From contig NC_052350.1 of assembly GCF_009727055.1 (NCBI RefSeq), forward strand, positions 29,430,000 through 29,493,999: a DNA stretch of 64,000 nt. The letters run 5' to 3'. The notes below the pieces were generated by a model. It was not told the origin of the DNA, searched no databases, and worked only from the letters and a program-made list of their open reading frames with translations. This DNA is from Benincasa hispida (lineage: Eukaryota > Streptophyta > Magnoliopsida > Cucurbitales > Cucurbitaceae). The position numbers and the translations under genes were made by a program. Shown here piece after piece: positions 43,867-56,239 of this stretch (the first letter of the stretch is position 1; each line of letters begins with the position of its first letter).

Positions 43867-45660
43867 CACCCCAAACTTGAATTATTGCTGGTCCTCAAGC
43901 AATGCTGTGAAATTTTTTTATTATTTTTTTATGCTCAACCTCAATGCATTACATCATACTACACTTTCCTAATGCATCTTTACTTCTTTTTGCTTCTGCA
44001 ATACATTGTATAGATGTCCAACTATCTGAGCCTAACTTATCTTTGCCTCAACTTCTTCAAGACACCTCATTCTACCTTAGCCCAATTTTCACCTAACTCT
44101 CTTCCTACAATGCTTCCTAAGAATTAGCTTACTCTTCGCTCCTAACTTGGCTAACACACTAATACATTTTCAAAAGATAAACAGACTAGGTGCTCAACTG
44201 TTAGCAGGTTTTTTTCTTCTTTCTTTTTGCTTTTTTTTTTTTTCAATTCAAAGAGTGGAAGATTTCCTTAATGGTGCCTGTACCTTCGTTTTGACTTGTT
44301 ATCATTATTGATGACAGGCATCCAACTATGAGCACTACGCCAAAAGAGGATGCTTTTACGCATACTCACTATTCTTCTATGCTTTTGCTACAAAGAAAAT
44401 TATGGGTGTCATAGTCACCCCTGACTACTCACTTAAGAAGAGGAGGAGATTCTCCCCTCTATATTTTGTTTTCTCCTCTCTCTCTCTCTAAACTTACTTT
44501 ATACTATGTGGTAGGGGTCGGGGTTCTAATGCTGCACTAGATATATTTGACAAGCAAGACCTAATTCATTGGCTAAGTAAAAGGAAACACTGTAGTGTAA
44601 GAAAACTAGGCTATTATAGACTAAGGGGATTGAAGTATCTATCAAAATTTAAGGCAAGAGCGAGTTAACACACAGAGAGGTTGGTCATAAAAGCTAGCGC
44701 ATAATTTCATCATGAGTTGAAGTAAAGAAAACGCAGGGAAGCGCAAACGTGACAAATCACAAAGGTTGAGCATTAAATTTCAATGCACTATCAGCAAAAC
44801 TAAAAATTCGAATGCATGCAAATTGGCAAAAGCACAAACTGAGGCATAAAAAATCATAATAAGCATATAGAGAAACAGATGCAAGCATACAAAGCAAAGC
44901 ACTAATGGCATGCACCATGATGTATTTTGAAAATATTTCCTTCTAATGTAACAAATAAAATCATCAATTTTAAGGCTCTGTCCTAAAGTTTTCTTCTTCT
45001 CTACTCAACTTTTGGAAACCAGTAAATTGCAAGAATTAAACTACTTGGAAAGCATAAGAAAAAAGACAGAAAGCATCCCTGATAAAACTACCTCAATTGG
45101 ATGTTCTTCGATGTCTCGAGACTTCTTTAGTAAAAGCTCAACAAGGCGATGAAAGCATTGCTCCATAACACGTCTATTCCTTTGATGCTTCGAGTCTTGA
45201 TTTACGCGGTTGAAGATTTTGCCATGCTTTAACATGACTACCTTTTTCTTTGAAATAGAGTTCTTTTGACTTCAACGCTTCATACATTATGCGCACTGGT
45301 TTCAATGGTGTAGCATCTACAAGATCTTGATGCGTTGGGAAAGGATATCGCACTGAAAAATACTCGATGCACTGAAAGGGGTTGATGCGTTGAAAATGAC
45401 TTGATGCGCTGGGACTTTGACTTTTTCAGGCATAGGGTCTAGAGGAATATATGGAGCGTCTGATGCTGCAGCATCTTCTTGGTCAGGATGTGCCGATGTA
45501 TCAATTGTTGCAGCATCAGTTACTACAACATCTTCTTCGACAATTTCTTTCATCTGTGTTTGATGGATTTCTTTTATAATTTCAATATTCTCAAGTAGTT
45601 GACCACCTTTTACAGCCAATGTGTGATGTGAAGGTATTAACAATTAACATACGGAAGCAA
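43867..45660 (-). other. gypsy 3' region after gag, no pol
   Basis: Between the gag stop and the LTR there is no RT, RNase H or integrase, only non-coding sequence with pyrimidine tracts (44205-44245, 44470-44485) and a word block at 45300-45530 (TTGATGCGTTG, GATGCTGCAGCATC, ATGCACTG). A 108-codon open frame at 45317-45643 spans this block; I regard it as incidental. Confidence 0.55.
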
Positions 45661-45667
45661 TAGAATC

Positions 45668-46118
45668 TTAAGCACTAAAACTACTCGGATCCTTCTGCTT
45701 TTCAGGAATGTTGTTGTTGATCAACGCATTGCACTCTTGCGTTAGTACTATTGCTTCCAACTCACTGATCTTTCTTTTCTTTGTTAAGACATCCTTCAAG
45801 AATTTCACGTAACTTGGCATTTCTTCTAATGCTTCTATGAGAGGAGTGTTGATATGGAATTGTCTAAGGACTTCAAGAAAACGCTTGAATTGTTTCTCGT
45901 CATTCTTCTTTTTTAGGCATCTAGGGAATGGTGCACTTAGTTGCACCGCAAGTGCCCCCGCGTTAGACGTGCTTAGGTGTGAATGATTTACAGAACTAGG
46001 TGTTCTTTCTTCTTGTTCTTCAAATGCCATTGTTTGTGTTGTGTTCTCAACTATTGAAGGATCACCGTCATATCTTGGATTTATTTTTTTCTCAACTAGA
46101 GGTCTACCACTTCGCAAT
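45668..46118 (-). pseudogene. Athila/Tat-like gypsy gag, C-terminal part (element H)
   Basis: Reads TLRSGRPLVEKK, then FPRCLKKKNDEKQFKRFLEVLRQFHINTPLIEALEEMPSYVKFLKDVLTKKRK and LTQECNALINNNIPEKQKDP, the conserved gag/protease-proximal region of Athila/Tat elements. It continues the frame of 47985-49340 across the solo LTR, which split the codons for HAV-TLRSG. It ends with a stop at 45668; protease and pol do not follow. Confidence 0.9.
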
Positions 46119-46123
46119 GTCAC

Positions 46124-47984
46124 TGATGTGTGTTGTTATGCGATGAAATAATAAAGAATGCAATGGTGGAAAATGCATTGTGTATGCAAGTTTTCTCAAC
46201 AAGATCCAAGTATAAATCCTACTGAGTTGCCTGGTAAGTCCAGGGTCGAACTCAGGGACTAAGGAAAACAGTATGCGATGGTAATTTTGAGATCACTTTG
46301 CGATAATAAATAAATCAATGGATTGGTTGGTTTATTGTTTACAGTATAAAAGGTATGCGGCAGAGTTGAGAAAAAAGTTAATAATACGAAAGATGTGATG
46401 AGTATGCGGGGGAACAGGTTGAGAAGGGGTTTAGCTAACACTTCCTAGGATTGCGTTCATGTTATGCGATCATGCTACATACATACAACAACAAATCATC
46501 TCTCAACGCAAATGCTACAGCTTCTAGTTTTAGAACGCATGCGATATATGCGATGATGACTATAGGACTTACATCTAAGCCTCTATGCTTGTCTATGTGA
46601 TGACGAGTGACACACACATATACAAGGCGACCACATACTACCATAACCGATCTCTAGAGTGCATGCGATATATGTTGGCAAATAGAGCTTATCTCTAAGT
46701 CCCTATCTCTTGCTTATGTAGATCTAATCTTACTCTCTCGAGTCTAGATTCTAACCTAACTCTCTTTAGTCTTAGGTTCTTTCTTTAGATTCTCTCTCGA
46801 GTAGCTCTAAAGGGTGTTGGCCACAACATAAGACAAGATGATCGCATGCAATGAAGATCCTAGGTCATGTTAGCTAAGTACTTCTCAACCCATTCGATAG
46901 TTTTGGCTACTCATGCATATTTTAAAGAGAGTGAACAGATGTAGAAAAGCAAGTTTCATTATATATATATATAATCGAAATACAAAATGACAATGCGGAA
47001 TAAGAATAAAGAGCCTGGTAGCAATTTCTTGCTTCCCAAGGCTTTTACACAGTTTTTCTCTACTCTGCTCAAGAGATATTCTTGCTCTCGCAAGAGTCGA
47101 CCCTCTCTCTACTTTTTCACCCTCCCTGGCACTCTCTCGAGCTAACCAGGACAATCTTCCGGTGTCTTTTCCCTTCTCTCGCTTCCGCCTTCTATGTATA
47201 AGAAAACTAAGAACATGGCTAAACTATCGTCTATGTGGTGAAATCTCTAAACTGGGCCAACTTGAGCCAACTCCTCCAATGAAGGTAGCCTTCGGTATTT
47301 ATAGAGCTTTAAGGTGAAAAGCTTTTCTTCTCTCTTATGACTGCACTGATGGGATGACATTAATTCTCTCTCTGATGCAATAGTGCAATAATTGTCACCG
47401 AAAAGTTGAGTGTACTTGCTACAGTAGGTCGTTCACGGCTTGTCAACTTAATTTGGAATCGACCGTCATCAGCTTTCTGTNNNNNNNNCTAACCAGGACA
47501 ATCTTCCGGTGTCTTTTCCCTTCTCTCGCTTCCGCCTTCTATGTATAAGAAAACTAAGAACATGGCTAAACTATCGTCTATGTCGTTCACGGCTTGTCAA
47601 CTTAATTTGGAATCGACCGTCATCAGCTTTCTGTTACATCGTGATTTATTAAGCTTTCACCCAGATGCGCTCACCTTGATGTGCTGGCTCTATGTGGCCA
47701 CCTTCTTGAGCAGATTTTCACGAGCGCAAATGATCGCATAGTCTTACAGTCGCAATCTCTTAATGTGCTCGGACGTTAATTTCTTCAGATCGCATTTCCG
47801 CCTTGCGCCAACATATTTTCTACAAAAAAATACATAAGTTAGTTGTTTTAATGTGATGGATGCATGCGATCACAACGTTGTGAACTTAATGCTTTTGGAC
47901 GCAATATTGTATATTTTTACCATTGCAATCTTGCATTGTTTTATAACTTTGCGCTGTAATAACGTGCATTTCTGCACGTTATCA
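46124..47984 (-). repeat. solo gypsy LTR inserted in gag of H, perfect 5-bp target duplication
   Basis: LTR with TG..CA ends, flanked on both sides by the same 5 bases (GTCAC on the plus strand, 46119-46123 and 47985-47989). Removing LTR and one duplicate restores the gag frame. On the minus strand it starts TGATAACGTGCAGAAATG, forming a CGTGCA/TGCACG hairpin. A TATA-like CTATAAATA on the minus strand at about 47294-47302 supports that orientation. GCATGCGAT words are scattered through it. The true length is shorter than 1861 bp because of the false duplication around the gap. Confidence 0.93.
47481..47488. other. assembly gap (8 N) with overlapping contig ends
   Basis: The sequence after the gap, 47489-47583, repeats 47142-47236, and 47584-47634 repeats 47430-47480, the last bases before the gap. 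The middle 193 bases (47237-47429) are missing from the second copy. The N run therefore separates two contig ends that overlap, not unknown DNA. Confidence 0.95.
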
Positions 47985-47989
47985 GTCAC

Positions 47990-49340
47990 CGCATGACATT
48001 GTTCCTTTCCATTGCTACTTCCTGGGGTCTCAATGTTGCTAGGTAGTACTCCTTGCGGCCAATTCTTCAATTTGCTTGAAATTTTTCCTATTTGCATCTC
48101 CAAATTCCTGATTGACGACGCCTGACTCTTTAGTAACACATCTTATTGGGTTATGTATTCCTTCAAGAGATTTTCAAGTGGAGATGTTGCACTCGACGCT
48201 TGACCACCTTTATTGAAGGTCTGATGCTGAGGCTGTTGCAACTGCTGAAATCCAGGCGGTAGCCCCTGCCTAGGTTGTTGATGCATCCCAGGATGTTGTT
48301 GCTCTTGTTGGTGACCTCCCTAAGAAAAATTTGGATGGTTTTTTCATCTAGGGTTGTATGTATTTGAGAATGGATTGTTTTTTATAAAACAGGCAGACTG
48401 TGGGTTTTGCAGGCAATCATTGTAGAAGTGAGGTTGTTCACAGCCCACACAGCTAGCCATGGGCTGTATGAATGCATCCACCTGATGCACCTTTTGGATG
48501 TGTGCTGCATTTCCTATTGATAGAGTTTGTAATAGGTTTTTCATTGTAGCCACTTGTATAGAGAGCATGGCTATTGCATTTGAGCCAATACTATTCACGT
48601 TCTGAGAACACCTCCTGCCATTTGTTCTAGTATCATAGGTATCATCCACCCAATCCATATTATGCTTGGCGATGCGGTCTAAGATATCCTTAGCTTCATT
48701 ATATAATTTGTATATTATGTCATCAGTTGCAGCTGCATCAGCTGCCATCTAGGAAGCTCTATTCAGCCCCCCGTAAAAAAGTTTCCATCTGAACAGTCAA
48801 GGGTAGCCCGTGGTTAGGACAATTCTTGACCAATCCCTTGAATCTTTCCTGTGTAGCACTCAAGGTCTCATATTCTCCTTGTTCAAGTTCATAATCTCCT
48901 TACGCCTCATTGTGTTGGTGGTGGGAGGAAAGTAATTTTGCATAAACTTTTCTACTAACTTTTTCCACATTGTTATCTCACTAGATTCTAAGGAACTTGC
49001 CCATTGCTTGGCATCTGGTGTGATTCCAGGAATCACAAATAAGTTGCATGTTTCCAGGAAACGTTTCATATGGGCCTATGGATCTTTGTCGCGGGCACCT
49101 CCAAATTGACCTACTATTTGAAGCATCTAGATCATCATTGACTTCATCTAAAATCTCGTCCGGTCAGGCATTGGATATATGATCCTTGGCGAAAATTCAT
49201 ACAGCATAGGCGACACATACTCTCGCATTGGACGCGTGTTGTTATTTACCATTAGGATTGGGTTTTGGGCAGCATTTACTAATTGTTGAGATAAGTTCTG
49301 GTTTATCTGGTCATCGGTCATTTGTTGTTATTGTCTTTGT
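47990..49340 (-). pseudogene. Athila/Tat-like gypsy gag, N-terminal and central part (element H)
   Basis: Three frames with stops cover the gag core. Near 49100-49250 are RPMREYVSPML and MLQIVGQFGGA; 48860-49069 reads MKRFLETCNLFVIPG, ITMWKKLVEKFMQNYFPP; 48344-48748 reads YKLYNEAKDILDRIAKHN and the zinc knuckle CVGCEQPHFYNDC. Near 48010-48130 are IRNLEMQIGKISSKL and GKEQCHAV. The order is that of Athila/Tat gag. The usual FPFSL segment between the second and third block seems deleted. Together with 45668-46118 this is the only coding part of element H. Confidence 0.88.
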
Positions 49341-49543
49341 TGTTTCCTTAACCTTCGATGACAATTAGCTCGGCTCCTTCGTCTAAAGGTCCTTTCAACT
49401 TTGGGGACATATATGAGCTCAGGAGTGCTTTCCCTATTCATAAGACGTTAACAAGCTTAGGCTTAACTTGTAATACTTCTTCATTAGCAAGTTTTTCTAC
49501 AAAAGAAACAAAAGCAAAAATTTGGCTAGCTTTATTGCTAAAA

Positions 49544-49561
49544 TCCCCGACTACGATGCCA
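49544..49561 (-). other. primer binding site of gypsy H
   Basis: Minus-strand TGGCATCGTAGTCGGGGA resembles the TGGCGCCGTTGCCGGGGA primer site (Asp-tRNA type) of Athila/Tat gypsy elements. It lies 6 bases from the LTR end. Confidence 0.75.
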
Positions 49562-49567
49562 ACAACT

Positions 49568-51121
49568 TGTTTGCCTCATGATTTGTATCTAAAAGTGCAT
49601 GTAAAAAGGGTGAAAAGTGAGGTTAAGATAGATGGAAATGAATGATGAATCACTTCTCTAGGTGAGAAGATTAGGTAATGCGTTGAGATGATGCATTGCA
49701 CTGTATATAATGCATACAAGCTTTTCCTAAATCAGATCCAAGTATAAATCTAACTAAGGTTCCTGGTAAGTCTAGGGTCGAACAAAGGGATTTTATGACA
49801 AGCTAACGCAAGCCTTGCATGGTTTTAGTTGCAGAAAGTTCCTAGATTAATGCAGGAGAAGTTTATTTACACTATTCTCAATGCATGCATATAAGAGGAC
49901 ATAGAAGTTCAAGTGAAATAGAGGGATTTATGAATGAGTGGTGCTAAATGCTTGGGATATGCATTGATTCCAAGTAAGATGAACACGTGTGTGAAGGTGT
50001 AAGGGTGAAGTAAAGATGATATGAATGCATGTTTACAAACCAAGTGTATGTGGATGCATTAGATTTTTGTTCCACATATCATATTATTCAACGCTTCTCA
50101 ATGCAAATGTCACATATATTCCTATCTCTAGGGTGCATGCGTTGGTCACATAGTAGTAAAAACACAAGTATTTTTCTCTAAATATATTGTGTGTTTTGAC
50201 TCAATGCGTTATCTACTTATCCTATTCTCTCGAATAGTTTAACTACTTTATAAATTCAACCAAGTGATTAAGATGATTAAAGCTTGAAATTTAAGTATGC
50301 AACAAATCAGGAATGTGGCAATGACATACAATGGAATGTAAACAGAGAGAAAAGAGTGGATAGATCAAATGTAAGATTGAATTTTAAAATAGAAACTATT
50401 TTTACAACAATCACACTTAATCGCATGGAATGGAAAATAAAAGTGAAATAAAAGAAAGGAAAGAAGTCAAGCCGCAGAGTTCAATCTCTTGTCCTCTTTG
50501 GCTTGATTCAAATGCGTGTGCAACCAACTTGGTGAAGAAATGATGAAGAATTCTATCTCGAGCTTAGTCTTCAACAACTCTCCTTGGTCAACGATGATAA
50601 TGGTTCTTTTCCTCTTATATTCTTCTTGCAACGGCAGAGCAGCTATGAACTAAGTTCTATGGTTTCTTAAGAATGATATATATATTTTTTCTTTGGCTGC
50701 AAGTCTTCTTATTTATATGCATTTTCCTCAGCAACTTGTGACAAGACAACATTAATTTCCATGGCCTGGTCAGTCGCCTGCCAATTCTTATGCTTTTCAA
50801 ATGCCACCAGTCAGATACTCATACCTACAAGTGGTGATTTGACAGAAGAAGCGCGAGCCAATATATCTTTTCTACGTTGGAAAACTTCGGACGCATGCCC
50901 TTGCGTTCGCTTGGCTTGCAAAACTTAGTGAATTTTCTTGAAATCTTGTAATAAGATGCACTAATGAACCAGTTTTAACAAGAAGCTTGCTTTTGCAAGA
51001 ATTAGTGGTGTGTTTGAAGAATTTCATGCATTTTTCCTTAAGATGAATGTGCTTTTGTCATTAAGAATCCTAATTTTTCCAACTTTTAAAAGACAATAAC
51101 TTGTATTTCTACAAGTTATCA
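49568..51121 (-). repeat. 5' LTR of gypsy H
   Basis: 1554-bp LTR starting TGATAACTTGTAGAAATAC (5' end at 51121) and ending GGCAAACA beside the primer site. It contains the GGTCGAAC...GGTAAGTC block shared with the solo LTR at 46124 and a TATA-like ATATAAATA on the minus strand at about 50707-50716. Words of the GATGCATTG type recur at both ends. It cuts the 3' LTR of copia J, so H is younger than J. Confidence 0.82.
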
Positions 51122-52931
51122 AGCACTCTGCATGTTCATAATATATGAAATTAGGGTTTAAAAATCACAACCTTTGTAGAACTCAAAATTGCTCAAAATT
51201 CTTGACGATTTTTTATCACAAACTGTTTGTGGACCACCGTAAGAGTCTTCCCTGGTATTCTCCAGCCTTGGAATGACTTGTGAGATCCAAATTGAGAAGA
51301 GATTTAGGAGAATTTCGGGAATTGGACAGTTTTTTAGTCAACATTTTGAAGAATAAAATTAGCCAAAATTCTTCAAAATTGCATGAATTTTTAACAATTA
51401 AAAAATCTCCAAATTATAGAGAATGTACATGCAGTCATAATTGCATTAAAAGTTGACACCAAATCAATTTTAATAAAGTGGAAAATAGTTGTTAAAAAAG
51501 GGTTAGAAAATGGGAAATGTGGGATTTTTCCCACTCTCTAATTTTAAATTCATTGTAAATGAATTTCTAAAATTCATAATTAAAATGAACTTTCCTCAAT
51601 TTTAATTAAAATTAATTCAATATAATTAACTTTAAATAATTAACTAAAAATGAATTAATTTAATTAATTTAATATCAAATATTAAATTAATAAAACACAT
51701 ATCTCGAACATGAATCCCTATACATGTAGAGAATATTTAAATATTTCCTATTCTCCAATTTGTTTAATTCAATTATTAAACTTTTTAATTATATCACATA
51801 TAATATTTACTCCCTTAAACCGAATTTGAACATTTCAAATTCTTCCAACACTGTTCCAATGTTTAGTCCGATATGAGCTAGTAGGGGGACCTAATGGACC
51901 TACAGATCATGAGCTCCTACAATCCAAGATTAACGGATTAATCTCATTAACCCTATTAACCAACATCCGTTAACTATCAGGACACTCCACTAAAGCCCAG
52001 TAGTTGCACTCTTCTTACTGTAGATATATTTTTGTCTACTTGATTTAACCACGATTAGTAAGTCGATCCTTCATAGGTTGTTTTAATTACAGCTGGATTA
52101 AAATTGTCATTTTACCCTTGTAACTAAATCTTATTCCTTAAGGCCCACTAATTCTCTAGTGAACAATTGGTTTGTTGTCCAAACACTAAACCGAGTCCCT
52201 CTCAAGTCAAAGAGAGGGTGGGACACCTTGTCCAAGACCTGGAATCAGCATTTAAGAGAGGAACCTATCTACTAACCTTAAAACGAGTAGGAGTGAATTT
52301 TGTCTTACAGGACCATGTCCCGAGCTATCTATCTAGTCTTACCTCTGAAATGGGAGGCTTATTGAGTCGGCGATGCTGAGCCACTCTCACCCATGCAGAT
52401 TAAAGGATAATCCCAAATAAATAGGAGTTCATAGTTAGCTTAGGATTAAGATCGAGTTACCTAGGTCATCAAATTGAAAAAGTCAAGTCTTATCAGTAAA
52501 TACCGTTATAAAGTAAAATTGACTATTTCGTTTTCTAGTCTAATGCAAACTCATTGCATAGGATGCCTCTACTTGCATGTCTCCACATCAACGATTCAGG
52601 ATCACATTGTTTGTAACAGTTTACAACTTATTGTAACAATTACAAGGTGTGTCGCATCCATATTGTCCCAGGATAAGGTGCTCTGACTTATCGTTATACT
52701 ATAGACCATTTTGGCTATTACTTGAATTTGATCTAGTTTTATGTCTCTACATAAAGTCCAAGTATTCATGCTATAGCCAAGGGTTCTTCAACTTATTGGA
52801 TTTAGGTTTAAAAGGTGAAATTCACACATGCAATGACAATTTTACTGAATAAACCTCAATAACATCTTTATTGCAAAATAGAATATGTTTAATGTTTACA
52901 AACCAAGAGTATCACGACATACGACCCAACA
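51122..52931 (-). repeat. 3' LTR of copia J, cut by gypsy H
   Basis: TGTTGGGTCG start (5' end at 52931) directly after the polypurine tract CCAAGTGGGAGTT. It has all central copia blocks of the TGGG-type LTRs. It ends at 51122 within the region following the donor-like CAAAG/GTTGTG (about 51166), where element H was inserted, so the last part of the LTR is not here. Confidence 0.88.
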
Positions 52932-53174
52932 AACTCCCACTTGGATTGAAACTCAAGTGGATTACATATACAATGTTGAGTGTGAGAGAAAGAACATAAA
53001 TACAATAAACTAGGGCATTACATACCCATGAATTCTCCCACTTTCCCTAGACTTATATCACCCGCAGTCTTAGATTCACTAGGTGACCCTCAAAAACCTT
53101 ATCCGAGACGGTCTTTATAAACGGATCAACTAAGCTGTCTTATCAGGCTATCTGTGTGACAATCATGTCTTCTC
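52932..53174 (-). pseudogene. copia J: end of RNase H and polypurine tract
   Basis: Last part of a copia polyprotein. On the minus strand it reads LVDPFIKTVSDKVFEGHL, parallel to VVDLFMKALMAIVFEGHL at the C-terminus of element A, then a stop, a short 3' region and the tract AAGTGGGAGTT adjoining the LTR. The rest of J lies beyond the insertion of L at 53175. Confidence 0.85.
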
Positions 53175-54790
53175 TGTTGGGAATGTTCTAGAACTCGCAG
53201 TTTGTAAATTTTGTGTTAAACATTCTATTTATCAATAAAATATTATCGAGTATCTTATTCAATAAAGTTGTTGATTTTGTATTCTATTATGAAAATCCAA
53301 TAAACATATCCATGGCTATAGTATGAATACTTTAACTTTATGTGGTGACATAAATGGGATCAAGTTAATAGTATATAGCCTAAATGGTCTATAAGTATAT
53401 GGATGAAATTGGGTATCTGATCCTGGTAACACTATTGGATGCGGTCCATTTTGTATAGGTAATACAAATGATGTGATTCACAGATCATTCATGTAGAGAC
53501 ATGTGAGTGGGAGCATCCTATGCAATGAGTTTGCATATAGACTAGACCACGAAATGGCCACTTTTCTTTATAACAACCATTTACTATTAAAACTGACTAT
53601 TTCATACTTAAGTAACCTAGGATAACTCGATCTTAATCCTAAGCCAGCTATGAACTCCTGTTTATTCGAGATTATCCTTTGATCTGCATGGGTGAGAGTA
53701 GTCTAACAGCACTACTCAATAAGCCTTCCATTTTGGGGATAAGACTGGATAGATAGCTAGGGACATAGCCCTGCAAGATGGAATTCACTCCTACAGATTT
53801 TAGGGTCATTAGATAGATTGTTCTCTTAAGTGCTGATTCTAGGTCTTGAACAATCGGGGCCCTACCTTCTCATGGTAGAGAAGGGCATGATTCACAAGTT
53901 GTATTCTGAATCAAATTATTCATTGGGGGGTCAGTGGGAACTTAAGGAATAAAATGTATTTACAAGGGTAAAACAATAACTCCTGTGAAAGATCAACTTA
54001 TTGATTATGGTTTATATGGACAGAAATATATCTACAAAGAGAAGAGTGCAACTATCGAGCTATAGTGGTGTGTCTTGATAATTAATGAATAGTAATTAAT
54101 TTAATTAAAGAGTTTTAATGAATTAATTACAAATCGTTGGAGCTCATGATCTGTAGGTCCATTAGGTCCCTCTACTAGCTTATAAAATTGGAATAACAAA
54201 TTAAGTATTGATGTATGAGATTAGGGTTATGAATTTGAAATATTCAAATTCAAACGGGTTTTTGATTGATTGTATATGATACAATTATAAACATTTGATT
54301 TAATTGAAATTAAACGAGATTGGAAAATCAATTAATATTTAAATTATGATTTAAATATAAAATTGATTTATTGGTGATATTGATATTTTATTAATTTAAT
54401 ATTTAGATATTATATTAATATTATTTTAATTAAAAATCAATTAAAATTAGTTTTATTTAAATTAATTATTTTGAATTAATTTTATAAAATTAAGTTAAAT
54501 AAAATAATTTTTGAAATCATTTTAGGTTAATGGGTTTTTCCATTTTTGGGAAAAACCCACTAACATGTTTGATGGAATATCATCAAATTTCAATTTCACT
54601 TTGGTAATGATATTCAAGCTGGAGCTGCCCACCATGGAACCCTGTACATTTGCATGAATTCTACCGATATATAGAAGCTCCATGCATGAAGAACAATGAA
54701 GCAATTTGAGTTACTTGCTGAAGTGATAACCTAAAAACCCTACATACCCCTCACGTGTTCTTCATGAATTCAACTTGATTTAGTGTTTCC
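53175..54790 (+). repeat. copia L LTR, interrupted by element A
   Basis: Begins TGTTGGGAATGTTC and follows the K LTR closely, including the AT-rich stretch and the TTGATTTAGTGTTTCC block, where it breaks off at the start of the A 5' LTR. The remaining LTR end is presumably beyond the window. It interrupts the RNase H of J. Confidence 0.9.
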
Positions 54791-56000
54791 TGTTGAGGTT
54801 CATGCCCTAAAGTCTCGTGTCCTGTAGTTTATAAACAGTTTGTATGAACACTTGTGATGTATAATATATGATATTTTACTTCACTTCTTGATTTTGCTCA
54901 GTTGAATGTTTTATTTGCTTTACCACAAACCAATAAACTTGAAATCCCTGGTTATTGTCTATAACTTAAGCATGTATGCGGTGACATACAAATGGATCAT
55001 GTCTTAAGGGATAACCAAAATGGTCTGTAGTATATGGATATAGGAGGGAAACCTTATCCTGGTAACGCTACAGATACGGCCCGCTTTATGGAATAGTTAA
55101 AAGTGTTGTAACTTGTAACAGATGGTCTGATCCTTATCATTCGTGTAGGGGACATGTGATCAGGGCCGTCCTATACAAAGAGTTTGTATAAGATCTGACC
55201 ACGAAGTGTTAACATCTCGTTATATAACACCGTTCATGACGGAGACTTCACTTTACTAGGATGACCATAGGTAACATGACCTCAATCCTGAGTGAGTTGG
55301 GAACTCCGGCCATTGAGGGCGGTCCTTTGATTTGTATGGGTACGAGTGGCCAGGTCACCGACTCAAATCTACCACTTTAGGAATTCGTCTGATTTGGGAG
55401 CTGGGAACTCAGCTACACAAGATGAAATTCACTCATTTCTCGAAGCAGAGGTAAGTACATAGATAGCTCCCTTAAGAGTTGATTCCAGGACTTGAAGGAT
55501 ATAGCGCCACACACCTTCTCTTGGCCCGAGAGGTATTCACACATAGTTGGACTATGTTGTATTATTCATTAGAGGGATCAGTGGTACTTAAGGAGTGAGA
55601 TGTAACTATAAGGGAAAAATGGTAATTTGCCCCAGCTATACTTACGACCATCTGTGAAGGGTTATCGTACTCATGATTGGTTATATCTGATGGACATAGA
55701 AATATATCTGTGGTAAGAAGTGTTCAGCTGTTGGTCTTTAGTGGAATGTCTGGCAGTTAACGGATGGTGGATCTCATGGCTAAAGAGTTTAGTCAGCTAT
55801 TCACGTACTCTTAGAGCTTCGAGCCATAGGTCCATAAGGTCCCTTGATAGCTTGGATAAAGTTGAAAATCAGTTTTTAGGTCAGTTTAAAAGGTTCAAAT
55901 TGACAAAAGGGAGTTCGATTATATATGATATAATTGAACTGGTTAATTATATATGATGTGATTCACTAAATGGATGAGATACATTATTTTGAAGGAAGTT
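54791..56000 (+). repeat. 5' LTR of copia A (3' limit unresolved)
   Basis: Starts TGTTGAGGTTCATGCCC and aligns with the 3' LTR (62728-63725) up to 55801, where the 3' copy is interrupted. There are about 11 differences in the first 130 bases, so the insertion is old. Beyond 55801 only 200-400 bp remain before leader-like sequence, against about 880 bp in K. I find no Met-tRNA primer site, so the LTR end and primer site were probably deleted. Confidence 0.8.
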
Positions 56001-56239
56001 GGATATAAATACAATTTATATCAAGTAGAGGAGAAAACACTATAGTTGATATATGATATTAAACTATAGGTTAAGAATATAATATGATTATATTCATTAT
56101 TTAATTAATTAGGTCTTATGAGATAATTGGCCGAGTAGTTCTCCGGAATCGTGGCGAAAGTGGGAAGTTCGAATTCAGTTCTTGTAATTGAAGAATAAAA
56201 TGAAAATTGTTTTCATTTTGTAAGAAACGCAAGAAAAAT

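Noticed and set aside
44333..44360. CACTACGCCAAAAGAGG as a CACTA transposon end
   Set aside because: No matching inverted end, subterminal repeats or target duplication nearby; it lies within gypsy 3' sequence and the match may be chance.
45317..45643. Env-like or third ORF of a gypsy element
   Set aside because: No signal peptide or membrane segment; the frame runs over GATGCTGCAGCATC-type repeats and is better explained by them.
49358..49645. 95-codon plus-strand frame
   Set aside because: Antisense shadow over the primer site and LTR end of gypsy H.
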